64,000 nucleotides of DNA from Comamonas testosteroni (lineage in GTDB: Bacteria > Pseudomonadota > Gammaproteobacteria > Burkholderiales > Burkholderiaceae_C): positions 434,001 to 498,000 of the forward strand of contig NZ_CP043568.1 of the NCBI RefSeq assembly GCF_014076415.1. Direction: 5' to 3'. A program made the translations under genes and the position numbers. Positions 53,659 to 61,716 of this stretch are shown piece after piece; the first letter of the stretch is position 1; each line of letters opens with the position of its first letter. Under the pieces are notes generated by a model. The model was not told where the DNA came from and made no database searches. It saw only the letters and a list, made by a program, of their open reading frames with translations.

Positions 53659-54120
53659 ATGAATGAAGTGGCAATGGCTTCAAAACGCTTTGTGACGCAG
53701 GTGCCGATTCGTTTTGCGCACTGCGATCCGGCGGGCATCATCTTCTTTCCCCAATATCTGGTGTTGTTCAACGGGCTGGTCGAAGACTGGTTCAACCAGG
53801 CGCTGGGCCTGAGCTATGCGGACATGCTGCACAAGGACAAGGTGGGCCTGCCCATCGTGCATCTGGAATGCGACTTTCGTGCCATCACCCGCATGGGCGA
53901 AACCGTGAGTCTGGGCCTGTCGGTTGCCAAGCTGGGCAATCGTTCGTTGACGCTCGATGTGGATTGCAGAGGTCCTGAGGGACAGCTGCGCGTGATGGCG
54001 CAGAAAGTGCTGGTCTTCACCAGTCTTCAAACCCATCAGGCCATCACTGCGCCGCAACATATCCGCCACGCAATCGAGCGTTGGCAAAGTTCATTCAATC
54101 CAACAGAAAACAGGAGTTGA
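53659..54120 (+). CDS. Acyl-CoA thioesterase, 4HBT family
   Basis: The 153-residue hotdog-fold enzyme has RFAHCDPAGIIFFPQYL, the active site of 4-hydroxybenzoyl-CoA-type thioesterases with its catalytic Asp. HLECDFRAITRMGETV is another typical stretch. In the aerobic 2-aminobenzoate operon of A. evansii such a thioesterase may rescue CoA from dead-end CoA esters; the same is likely here. ATG 53659 is chosen; 53674 is possible. It is followed after two bases by the RidA-family gene. Confidence 0.87.
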   Translation: MNEVAMASKRFVTQVPIRFAHCDPAGIIFFPQYLVLFNGLVEDWFNQALGLSYADMLHKDKVGLPIVHLECDFRAITRMGETVSLGLSVAKLGNRSLTLDVDCRGPEGQLRVMAQKVLVFTSLQTHQAITAPQHIRHAIERWQSSFNPTENRS

Positions 54121-54122
54121 AC

Positions 54123-54515
54123 ATGCAAGTACTGCTGCCTCCGGGCTGGCCTCGGCCCAAGGGATATGCGAATGGCGTGGCCGTCAGCGGCCGCCAGATC
54201 TATGTTGCCGGCATGATTGGCTGGGACGCCGAGGGCCGGTTTCATACCGACGATCTCGCGGCGCAGGCGAGACAGGCTCTGCACAATATCGTCGAGGTGC
54301 TGCAGGCAGGGGGAGCCAGGCCTGAACACATCGTGCGCATGACCTGGTATATCACCGACAAGAAGGAATATCTGGCTCAGCAGGCCGAGATCGGCAAGGC
54401 CTATCGCGAGCTGATTGGTTCATTCAACGTAGCCATGACGGCCGTGCAGGTGGCGGCCTTGATCGAGGACCGGGCCAAGGTGGAGATCGAGGTGACTGCA
54501 GTCGTGCCCGACTGA
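54123..54515 (+). CDS. RidA/YjgF family protein without the catalytic arginine
   Basis: The 130-residue product has the family fold (RQIYVAGMIGWDAEGRF, QARQALHNIVEVLQAGGA) and is preceded by AGGAG. In archetypal RidA a PARS motif supplies the arginine needed for imine hydrolysis; here the matching stretch is NVAMTAVQVAALIEDRAKVE, with Met in the arginine place. So it probably is not a classical 2-iminoacid deaminase but one of the Arg-less Rid groups. It is the last gene of the operon. Such a protein was also found in the A. evansii 2-aminobenzoate clusters. Confidence 0.88.
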   Translation: MQVLLPPGWPRPKGYANGVAVSGRQIYVAGMIGWDAEGRFHTDDLAAQARQALHNIVEVLQAGGARPEHIVRMTWYITDKKEYLAQQAEIGKAYRELIGSFNVAMTAVQVAALIEDRAKVEIEVTAVVPD

Positions 54516-54536
54516 TTGGCAATCTGCGCATGCATA

Positions 54537-54564
54537 GCCGCTGGGCCTTGGGCGCAGCGGTTTT
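54537..54564 (+). terminator. Terminator after the aminobenzoate-type operon
   Basis: CCGCTG (54538-54543) pairs with CAGCGG (54555-54560), with G-T and A-T extensions, and TTTT follows. It lies 22 bases after the RidA-family stop. Bases 54565-54694 hold no gene. Confidence 0.7.
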
Positions 54565-54694
54565 CTTACGGCTGCTGCTTTGCAGTTTTACCGTCGTGCA
54601 GCGCGGTCTGCATTGGGGCGGCGGAGGCTGAGCTATCCTCGCGCCCAAGGAGCTGCCTTCCAGCCCTTGCAAACCCGCTGTTTTGTGAGATGCC

Positions 54695-55366
54695 ATGAAA
54701 CCGATATTTGACCCGTACCGACGCCATGTTCTTCAAGGCATGCGTGCCGCAGCATTGCTGACGGGGGGCGCCATGCTGCTAGGTGCCTGTGGCAAGAAGA
54801 CACCCAAGGCCGCTGTCGTTCCTGTCGGGGCTACCGTGCTGGCGCTTGGAGACTCCTTGACGCAAGGTGTCGGAGCCAATGCAGATGCCGGCTACCCCAG
54901 CCTGCTGGCCGAGCGCACGGGTTGGAAGGTGGTGAATGCCGGTGTTTCTGGCGAGACCAGCAAACAGATTGCGGACCGCCTGCCGGGGCTGCTCGATGAG
55001 CACAGGCCATCTTTGACGATTCTGTGCGCTGGTGGCAACGACTGGCTGCAGCGCAGGAGCGAGCAAGTCGTGCAAGGCGAGATCACGCGCATGCTGCAGC
55101 TGTGCAAAGCCAGGGCGACGCCCGTGCTGCTGGTGGCCGTGCCGGAGCTGAGCCTGGGTGCGGCGTTGACGGGGCGCATGAAGGATCACGCCATCTACCA
55201 AACCTTGGCCAAGGACAACCGGGTGGCATTGCTGCCCGATGCCTGGAGCGAGGTGCTGGGCAATAGCGCCTTGCGCGCCGATCAGGTACATGCCAATGCC
55301 GCAGGCTATGCGCGGTTTACCGAACTGCTGGTGGCTCAAGCCCGGGCTTCTGGTTTTCTGGCGTAA
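54695..55366 (+). CDS. SGNH-family arylesterase/lysophospholipase (TesA-like), lipoprotein
   Basis: The 223-residue product has an N-terminal signal with a lipobox (AMLLGACGKK), so it is likely a lipoprotein. The SGNH blocks are all visible: GDSLTQG with the nucleophile Ser, NAGVSGET with Gly, CAGGNDWLQR with Asn, and DQVHANAAG with Asp and His. Relatives such as TesA/EstA cleave aryl and short acyl esters and thioesters. ATG 54695 is the only good start. It stands alone and faces pldA. Confidence 0.88.
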   Translation: MKPIFDPYRRHVLQGMRAAALLTGGAMLLGACGKKTPKAAVVPVGATVLALGDSLTQGVGANADAGYPSLLAERTGWKVVNAGVSGETSKQIADRLPGLLDEHRPSLTILCAGGNDWLQRRSEQVVQGEITRMLQLCKARATPVLLVAVPELSLGAALTGRMKDHAIYQTLAKDNRVALLPDAWSEVLGNSALRADQVHANAAGYARFTELLVAQARASGFLA

Positions 55367-55404
55367 ATCACGGCTCGGCCCGGCGGCAGAGAGCGAAGCC
55401 GGCT

Positions 55405-56607
55405 TCAGAAGTCCAGCAGGCTCAGGCCCACGCTGAGTACCGTGCGCTTGTTGTTGTAGTCGACCAGGCTGTCGCCATAGCCGCTGAACAGCTGAACATG
55501 CAGGCGCAGATTGCTCTTGCCGCCGTTCCAGCCTTCGCCCAGGGTGCGCAGCCACTCGATGCGACCGGAGCCCTTGCCCTGGCCCAGCGAGCCTCGTGCG
55601 GTCAGGCCCAGGTAGTTCTGCTCGTTGACGTTCCAGCCCAGCTTGACTTCGCCGCGACCGATGTAGTCCTGGATATGGGGGTTGTCGTCCTCGAGCGCGC
55701 TTTCCTTCATGCGCTGCCAGGCTTTCAGATGCAGCTGCAAGCGGTTGCCCAGCTCGGCCCCGGTCATCAGATACCAGCGGTTCCAGCTGCGCGACAGCGG
55801 GTTGCTCTGGCCGTTCGACTGATGCGCTATGCCTATGCCCGAGTAGCGCCAGCGCCAGCCTAGCGGAAGCTGGGCGTCCGTCGGGTAGACGTAGAACACC
55901 TCGGGCTCGTGGTCGGTGGTGCGGAAGGGGCGCGAGATATCGCCATTGAACAGCTGCCAGTAGGACTGCTGGGTATAGCCAAACCACAGCGAATCCTTGC
56001 CCGACGAGGTGGGACCGGTCAGCAGGCCGGAGGCAATCTTGGTACGGGCCGAGAGCTGCAGACGCATCTCATGCTTTTGATAAGGCTGCTCGGTCGCAAA
56101 GCCGCGGCTGGGCGAATAGGGCTGCTGATTGACCTCGTCGCCGACGACCACGGAAACGGACATGGGGCGGTAGCCGCGGAAGTTGAAGGTGCCGCAGTCC
56201 GTGCCGGGCTCCAGTTCGTAGTAGCGCGAAACCTCGGTGTAGCGAGGATCGCGACAGCCGCCGTTGGTGGGAGAGAGGCCCAGGCCGCTGTCGGAGCCGG
56301 CCGTGATTGCCACCGCTGAGCTGGCTGGTGCGGCGTGGTTCGCCGATGCAGGGTCCGGTACTGCTTGTGCGCTGGCCGCAGGGGCACTCCAGCTGGTAGC
56401 GGGTGGAGCAACAGCCGGGCTTTGCTTGATTGCCCAGGCGTCAAAACATGCCAGACGGTCGGTGTTGCTGGTGGTGGCTGCGCATTGCTGCCAGTTTTCG
56501 GGGGAGGGTAGTTCTGTGCTTTTGGCGGTAGCTGGGTTCAGGCCGCCGACCAGCGCAAGGCCGATGCTCAGGGTCAGGGGGTGCGGGGTAAAAAAGCGAA
56601 TACTCAT
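55405..56607 (-). CDS. pldA: Outer-membrane phospholipase A (OMPLA)
   Basis: The 400-residue product has a signal peptide (to about residue 29) and a Pro/Ala-rich region with a DRLACFDAWA motif before the barrel. The barrel has the active site GIAHQSNGQSNPLSRSWNR, with His, Ser and Asn as in E. coli PldA. RRYSGIGI-like aromatic strands and a C-terminal LDF end fit an outer-membrane barrel with Phe at the end. It cleaves acyl chains from phospholipids in the outer leaflet. ATG 56607 is chosen; a TTG four codons upstream is less likely. The N-terminal extension is longer than in E. coli (289 residues). Confidence 0.9.
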   Translation of the reverse strand: MSIRFFTPHPLTLSIGLALVGGLNPATAKSTELPSPENWQQCAATTSNTDRLACFDAWAIKQSPAVAPPATSWSAPAASAQAVPDPASANHAAPASSAVAITAGSDSGLGLSPTNGGCRDPRYTEVSRYYELEPGTDCGTFNFRGYRPMSVSVVVGDEVNQQPYSPSRGFATEQPYQKHEMRLQLSARTKIASGLLTGPTSSGKDSLWFGYTQQSYWQLFNGDISRPFRTTDHEPEVFYVYPTDAQLPLGWRWRYSGIGIAHQSNGQSNPLSRSWNRWYLMTGAELGNRLQLHLKAWQRMKESALEDDNPHIQDYIGRGEVKLGWNVNEQNYLGLTARGSLGQGKGSGRIEWLRTLGEGWNGGKSNLRLHVQLFSGYGDSLVDYNNKRTVLSVGLSLLDF

Positions 56608-56657
56608 GGAATCAATCAATGCACAGGCCGGTTGCGGTTGGCAACACCCAGCCCTGC

Positions 56658-57086
56658 TCAGGGTTGGGCCTTGCGCATGATGAACGCACGTGGTGGAACA
56701 TTTTCTCCCTCCTGGTAACTGCCGTGAATTTCTGTACCGCAGCTGCCGTCGACCACCTCGCCCAGCCAGGTGCCGGTGATGCGTGAGCCGTCTGCGCTTT
56801 CTTCTAGAGTGACCGTGCCCTCATTCACATCGCCCACCATGGGGTGGCTGCCCCCGGGGCGGCTGATGCTGCCCTTGACATTGCCTTCCCATTCGGGATG
56901 CGGGCCCAGCACCATGCGGGCGGTTTCTTCGCTGCCGGAGACGGAGCCTGTCCATTCGCCTTGCAGCTGCTTGTCGCTCATCTGCCAGTCTTGCGCGCAA
57001 GTGCTGGCGGGCTTGGAGTCGAGCTGCGCGCAAGCGCTGATGGAAAAAGCGCTGGCAGCTATGAAAATCAGAGTTCTCAAAGTCAT
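56658..57086 (-). CDS. Small lipoprotein of unknown function
   Basis: The 142-residue product has a signal with lipobox FSISACAQL, so it is likely anchored in a membrane. The mature part has LQGEWTGSVSGSEETARMVL and GTWLGEVVDGSCGTEIHGSYQ, which suggests a small beta barrel with one possible disulfide. I do not recognise a named family. It lies nine bases after the rep stop codon on the same strand. Confidence 0.7.
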   Translation of the reverse strand: MTLRTLIFIAASAFSISACAQLDSKPASTCAQDWQMSDKQLQGEWTGSVSGSEETARMVLGPHPEWEGNVKGSISRPGGSHPMVGDVNEGTVTLEESADGSRITGTWLGEVVDGSCGTEIHGSYQEGENVPPRAFIMRKAQP

Positions 57087-57095
57087 CTCGGGTCT

Positions 57096-59168
57096 TCAGT
57101 TGGCGGCGCCCGGCGCCGCCTGGTTCTTGCGTGCGGCAAATTCCTCACGCAGCTTGCGCAGCTTCTCGCGCGGGTCTTCCTTGGCCGTGGCCGCATCGAG
57201 GCCCATCTCCTTGATGAAACGGCTGGGCTGGCAGGCCACCATCTCGCGGCCTTTCTTGCGGCGCTTGGTCCAGCTCACGGCCAGCGTGCGCTGGGCGCGG
57301 GTGATGCCCACATACATCAGGCGGCGCTCTTCCTGCAGCCGTGCTGCCGTTTCATCGCTGACCTTTTGCTGCTTGCCGTCGTCGTCGTCCAGCTTGAACG
57401 GCAGCATGCCCTCGGTCACGCCGACCTGCATGACATGGGGCCATTCCAGGCCCTTGGAGGCATGGAGGGTGGAGAGCACGACCATGTCCTGCTCCTTCTC
57501 GCGCTCGCTGATGGTGGACAGCAGCGCGATGTTCTGCGAGACCTCCAGCAGGCTCTTGACCTCGGTCTGGGGGCCGGCGCCTGCGGCATCTTCTATCTGA
57601 CCACCGGCGCGCTGGGCCATCCAGTCGCAGAACTCCAACACATTGCTCCAGCGCGCGGCGGCGACAGACTCACTGTCTTCGCTGTCATACAGATACTGTT
57701 CGTAGCCAATTTCCTTGAGCCAGTCGATCAGGAAGCTGCGCGAGGCTTCAAAGCCCAGGGTGTGGCGGGCGCGGTATTCCAGGTCGTTGATGTAGCGGCC
57801 GAATTCCAGCAGGCTTTCGAAGGCCTTGCGCGGCAGCGCCTCCTCCAGCATCGCATTGAACAGCGAGCCGAACATGCTGAGCTTGTGCGCGGCAGAGAAT
57901 TCCCCGAGCTTGCCCAGCGTGGTGTGACCGATGCCGCGCTTGGGCGTGCCTATGGAGCGCAGAAAGGCGGGGTCGTCGTCGTTGTTGATCCAGAGACGGA
58001 ACCATGCGCACAGGTCCTTGATCTCGGCGCGGTCGAAAAAGCTGGTGCCGCCCGAGACCTTGTAGGGGATGTTGGCCTTGCGCAGTGCCTTCTCGAAGGG
58101 TTTGGCCTGGTGGTTGGCGCGGTAGAGGATGGCGAAGTCCTTCCACGCGGGCTGCGGGTTCATATTGGCGCGCAGGCCCTGAATGCGGGCCACGGCGCGC
58201 TCGGCCTCATGCTCTTCGGTGTCGCAGTCGACGATGCGCACGGGTTCGCCCTCGCCGAGTTCCGAAAACAGTGTCTTGGGAAACAGCTTGGGGTTGGGGC
58301 CGATCACATTGTTGGCGGCGCGCAAGATGGCGCTGGTGGAGCGGTAGTTCTGCTCCAGCTTGATGACCTTGAGCTGCGGAAAGTCCACGGGCAGCTTCTT
58401 GAGATTGTCCAGCGTGGCGCCGCGCCAGCCGTAGATCGACTGATCATCGTCTCCCACCGCCGTGAAGTGGGCGCGCTCGCCCACCAGGAATTTGAGCAGC
58501 TCGTACTGCGTGGCATTGGTGTCCTGGTATTCGTCCACCAGCACGTGGCCCAGCAGGCGCTGCCATTTCTCGCGCACCTCGGGGTGGCCGCGCAGCAAGC
58601 GCATGGGCATGCCGATCAGGTCGTCGAAGTCCACGCTCTGGTAGGCGGTCAGGCGCTCTTCATAGCGCTGCATGATGAGAGCGGTGCTGCGTTCGTTGTC
58701 GTCCTGTGCCATGGCCAGGGCCTTGCGACTGTCCCAGCCCTGATTCTTCCAGCCGCTGATGGTCCACTGCCACTGGCGGGCCGTCGCCACATCGGTGGTG
58801 CCGCCCGCGCAGTCCTTGAGGATGCCGGTGACGTCGTCGGTGTCCAGAATGCTGAACTGAGGCTTGAGACCGAGAATGTGGCCGTCCTCGCGCACCATGC
58901 GCACGCCCAGCGAGTGGAAGGTGCAGATCAGCACCTCCTTGGCCTGGCGGCCTATCAGACCTGCGGCGCGTTCGCGCATTTCCGCGGCGGCCTTGTTGGT
59001 AAAGGTGATGGCGGCAATGCGGCGTGGCGCCAGACCGGTTTCGATCAGACGGCCGATCTTGTGCGTAATCACACGGGTCTTGCCCGAGCCGGCGCCTGCC
59101 AGAACAAGGCATGGACCTTCGGTGTAATGCACGGCCTGGAGCTGAGCGAGGTTGAGACCAGCAGACAT
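57096..59168 (-). CDS. rep: ATP-dependent DNA helicase Rep
   Basis: The 690-residue product is a UvrD/Rep superfamily 1A 3'-5' helicase. Walker A is CLVLAGAGSGKTRVITHKI near residue 20, motif II HVLVDEYQDTNATQYELLK, motif III FTAVGDDDQSIYGWRGA, motif V VVLSTLHASKGLEWPHV, and motif VI EERRLMYVGITRAQRTL. The start MSAGLNLAQLQAVHYTEGP is close to E. coli Rep (MRLNPGQQQAVEFVTGP in style), so ATG 59168 is chosen. It helps the replisome past bound proteins. The wording RPE/PcrA is possible but Rep fits better. Confidence 0.92.
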   Translation of the reverse strand: MSAGLNLAQLQAVHYTEGPCLVLAGAGSGKTRVITHKIGRLIETGLAPRRIAAITFTNKAAAEMRERAAGLIGRQAKEVLICTFHSLGVRMVREDGHILGLKPQFSILDTDDVTGILKDCAGGTTDVATARQWQWTISGWKNQGWDSRKALAMAQDDNERSTALIMQRYEERLTAYQSVDFDDLIGMPMRLLRGHPEVREKWQRLLGHVLVDEYQDTNATQYELLKFLVGERAHFTAVGDDDQSIYGWRGATLDNLKKLPVDFPQLKVIKLEQNYRSTSAILRAANNVIGPNPKLFPKTLFSELGEGEPVRIVDCDTEEHEAERAVARIQGLRANMNPQPAWKDFAILYRANHQAKPFEKALRKANIPYKVSGGTSFFDRAEIKDLCAWFRLWINNDDDPAFLRSIGTPKRGIGHTTLGKLGEFSAAHKLSMFGSLFNAMLEEALPRKAFESLLEFGRYINDLEYRARHTLGFEASRSFLIDWLKEIGYEQYLYDSEDSESVAAARWSNVLEFCDWMAQRAGGQIEDAAGAGPQTEVKSLLEVSQNIALLSTISEREKEQDMVVLSTLHASKGLEWPHVMQVGVTEGMLPFKLDDDDGKQQKVSDETAARLQEERRLMYVGITRAQRTLAVSWTKRRKKGREMVACQPSRFIKEMGLDAATAKEDPREKLRKLREEFAARKNQAAPGAAN

Positions 59169-59411
59169 GAAGCAGAGTGACCCATCATCAAAAACAAGGA
59201 CTGGGAGCATACCGCTTCGCTGTAAAGAGCCCTGATGACAGCGCTCACAACTGACAAAAATCAGGGACTCAGCGAGCGTTTCACCTACACGTGCGCTCTC
59301 CTGTTACTTGAATAATTGTTGTAATAAGGTGTTAGTTGTGTAGCGTGAAGATTGCATTGTTCCGGCCTTGATCCCGATAGCGCCAGCGAATTTTCGATGG
59401 TTGAGGGATTC

Positions 59412-60185
59412 ATGGTCTTTTCCTCAACCCTCAGGGTGTTGTGCATGGCGAGAACCATCGGTGAAGTGAGCTTGGCCGCAGAACTTTGGACGCCTGCCGT
59501 GCAGCAGCGCTTTGAAGCGCTGTTCGCAGTCGCCGCGCGCAGTTCGCTTTCCGGCTGGCGTCAGGTTCCGCGCCATGCGGCCGAAGTGCTGGTGATTGAA
59601 GGGCTGGAGAGCCTGCTGGCCAGGGCAGAGGCGAGAGCTCCTTGCGTGGTCTATCTCGGCGGCGAGCCGGCCATGCAGCCGCTGGGGCGTTCTTCCCAGG
59701 GCTGGGTAGTACATCTTGATGTGGACTTCACGTTGTCCGACCTGATCGACATGCTCGATCGTGCCGCGGTTTTCCTCATGGACTGGAGGGCCCGGCACAG
59801 GGACGGTGAGCCCCTGTCGCCGCAGCGTGCCTTGCAAGAGCTTCAGTTGCAGGGAGTCGACTGTACGCATTGCTTTCAAATCAAATCCTGGGTTGCTTTG
59901 CCTGGCAGCGACAACAGCGCGCAGAACATGCGCGTGCTGGCGCTGCTCGCGCGTGGGCCTATCGATGCCAGATCGCTGGCGGAGCACGCCGGCATTGAGA
60001 TATCGCAACTATCGACCCTGCTGTCCCTGCCTCAGGTTCAGGCAGTCCTGCGCTGCAGTCTGCGCGGCTCCGAGGAACCCTCTGCTGCGCAGAAATCAAC
60101 TACCCAGAAGCAGCCGGCCGCTTCCGTGACGCGTCAATGGCTCAGCAGGCTGACGGGCTGGATTACCCGTGGAGGACGTACATGA
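59412..60185 (+). CDS. Winged-helix-like protein of a GTPase/roadblock module
   Basis: The 257-residue product (ATG 59412 with GAGGG seven bases before) has an N-terminal alpha/beta region (HAAEVLVIEGLESLLARAE, CVVYLGGEP) and a C-terminal region with MRVLALLARGPIDARSLAEH followed by GIEISQLSTLLSLPQVQAVL, which looks like a winged helix. I do not recognise a named family. It overlaps the GTPase gene as ATGA. By position it may do the job of the winged-helix DUF742 protein of actinobacterial conservons. Bases 59169-59411 upstream hold no gene; TAATAA near 59320 could be part of its promoter. Confidence 0.65.
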   Translation: MVFSSTLRVLCMARTIGEVSLAAELWTPAVQQRFEALFAVAARSSLSGWRQVPRHAAEVLVIEGLESLLARAEARAPCVVYLGGEPAMQPLGRSSQGWVVHLDVDFTLSDLIDMLDRAAVFLMDWRARHRDGEPLSPQRALQELQLQGVDCTHCFQIKSWVALPGSDNSAQNMRVLALLARGPIDARSLAEHAGIEISQLSTLLSLPQVQAVLRCSLRGSEEPSAAQKSTTQKQPAASVTRQWLSRLTGWITRGGRT

Positions 60186-60748
60186 CATCTTTCATGCCCA
60201 TGCAGCCTGGTCAGGGCCTGCTGCGGGTGAGTCTTCTGGGGCCCATGGGCATCGGCAAGACCACGGCGCTGCGCAGCCTGTGCGGGGAATTCATGGCGGG
60301 CAGCGATGTGCGCAACCTGGACAAGGCGACACACGGCAAGGAGTTCACCACGGTAGGGGCGGAGTTTGGCGAGATCGACCTGGGCTCTGGCGAGCGATTG
60401 CAACTGGTAGGCAGCCCCGGTCAGGATCGTTTCGATTTCGTGCGCCGCTGGGTGCTTTCTGCATCGGTGGGAGCGCTGCTGATGGTGGACGTCAACGATG
60501 TAGGCGCGGTGGACTACGCCTGCGAGATGCTGACGGGGATCGCAGAGCTGGATCAGGCGCCATTGATGGTCATTCTGAGTTGCCGTCCCGCCAGCGGAGC
60601 AAGGATGGAAGCATTCAGCTCGGCCCTGGTTGCCAAAGGCCATGACCTCACCCCGCTTGTTGAGGTCGATCCACGCGATCGCCAGCAGATGCTGGATGCC
60701 CTGAGCGTGCTGGCATCGCTGCTGTCCTTGCAAAGTCAGACGCTATGA
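60182..60748 (+). CDS. Ras-like small GTPase (MglA/conservon-type)
   Basis: The 188-residue product has a P-loop LLGPMGIGKTTALRSLCGE near residue 20, a switch region FTTVGAEFGEIDLG, and the G3-like QLVGSPGQDRFDFVR, where the usual Asp-x-x-Gly is changed to a Gly-Ser-Pro-Gly. MVDVNDVGAVDY takes the G4 region; NKxD is not present. These features fit the MglA/CvnD group of prokaryotic small GTPases. ATG 60182 overlaps the upstream stop and its own stop overlaps the roadblock gene (ATGA). The target process is unknown. Confidence 0.82.
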   Translation: MTSFMPMQPGQGLLRVSLLGPMGIGKTTALRSLCGEFMAGSDVRNLDKATHGKEFTTVGAEFGEIDLGSGERLQLVGSPGQDRFDFVRRWVLSASVGALLMVDVNDVGAVDYACEMLTGIAELDQAPLMVILSCRPASGARMEAFSSALVAKGHDLTPLVEVDPRDRQQMLDALSVLASLLSLQSQTL

Positions 60749-61146
60749 AGACCCATACCTCCCTCGTGATTCCGCCACATGCCGTGGAGGCAGGTCAGGA
60801 AATCCTGGCGCGCGTGGTTGCCCCGGTGGCGGGCGTCCACATCGCCTTGCTCTGTACCCCAGACGGTTTCGAGATTGCTGCGCTGCGCATTCGCAGCGAA
60901 CTGCCGACCGAGCGACTGTCGGCCATGGCGGGCTCGCTCATGGCCATGGCCAAGGCCGTGGCCAATGAGATCGGACACAGGGATTGCAAGCGCCTGACTT
61001 TCGAGACGGAGTCGGGCACGGTGGTCTTCCAGGCGGTGAACGGCTCCTTCCCGGCCGTTCTCTGCCTGGTGGTGGATCAGAACGCCTTGCTGGGTCGCGC
61101 GCTCTGGGCGGCCGGTGAGGTCGCCACAGGGTACCTGCCCTCTTGA
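60745..61146 (+). CDS. Roadblock/LC7-type protein, first
   Basis: The 133-residue product has the roadblock pattern AGVHIALLCTPDGFEIAALRI, a central helix with MAGSLMAMAKAVANEIG, and LTFETESGTVVFQAVNG for the last strands. Roadblock proteins such as MglB act as GTPase-activating proteins or scaffolds for MglA-type GTPases. It overlaps the GTPase gene by ATGA, so the two products very probably work as a pair. Confidence 0.8.
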   Translation: MKTHTSLVIPPHAVEAGQEILARVVAPVAGVHIALLCTPDGFEIAALRIRSELPTERLSAMAGSLMAMAKAVANEIGHRDCKRLTFETESGTVVFQAVNGSFPAVLCLVVDQNALLGRALWAAGEVATGYLPS

Positions 61147-61235
61147 TCACAGGTTCACTGGAGTTCTGAGTCTGAGTGGGTGCGCATCTGGCGCACGAGT
61201 TCCTTGTCTTGCTTTTTTTCTCAAAAGGTGGATTT

Positions 61236-61595
61236 ATGGCCTCTATCCAGGATTCTCTGAACGCTCTGATGACCACAGACGGTGCTGTCTGTGGCGCTCT
61301 CGTGGACAGCTCCAGCGGCATGCTGATGGGCAGCGTAGGCGGCGGCGTGGACATGGAGCTGGCTGCGGCCGGCAACACCGAGGTCGTGCGTGCCAAGATC
61401 AAGACCATGCGCATGCTCAATCTCAACGACCAGATCGACGACATACTGATCACTCTGGGCAAGCAATATCACATCATCCGTCCCGTGGCCGCCAATGACG
61501 GCGTGTTCTTCTATCTGGTGCTGGACAAGGCTCGTGCCAACCTGGCGCTGGCGCGCCGCAAGACTGCAGATGTGGAAAAGGAACTCAGGCTCTGA
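61236..61595 (+). CDS. Roadblock/LC7-like protein, second
   Basis: The 119-residue product (ATG 61236 after AAAGGTGG) has VCGALVDSSSGMLMGSVGGG in the first strand-turn, then helix and strands ending VFFYLVLDKARANLALARRK. It fits the roadblock fold. It shares layout but little sequence with the first roadblock protein. It lies 89 bases downstream on the same strand and closes the module. Confidence 0.72.
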   Translation: MASIQDSLNALMTTDGAVCGALVDSSSGMLMGSVGGGVDMELAAAGNTEVVRAKIKTMRMLNLNDQIDDILITLGKQYHIIRPVAANDGVFFYLVLDKARANLALARRKTADVEKELRL

Positions 61596-61716
61596 CGCGC
61601 TGTCCTTGTACCTGTCACAGCAGCCTGCCTTGCGCAGGCTTTGTTCTTGGGTAGGTCTGCACTGAAAAACTTTCATCGAAGGCCGTGAGAGGGTTGGAGC
61701 CGGGCGCTGTCACAAT

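Noticed and set aside
56844..59180. A 778-residue plus-strand open frame opposite rep
   Set aside because: It is a shadow of the Rep helicase, whose seven helicase motifs are all on the minus strand.
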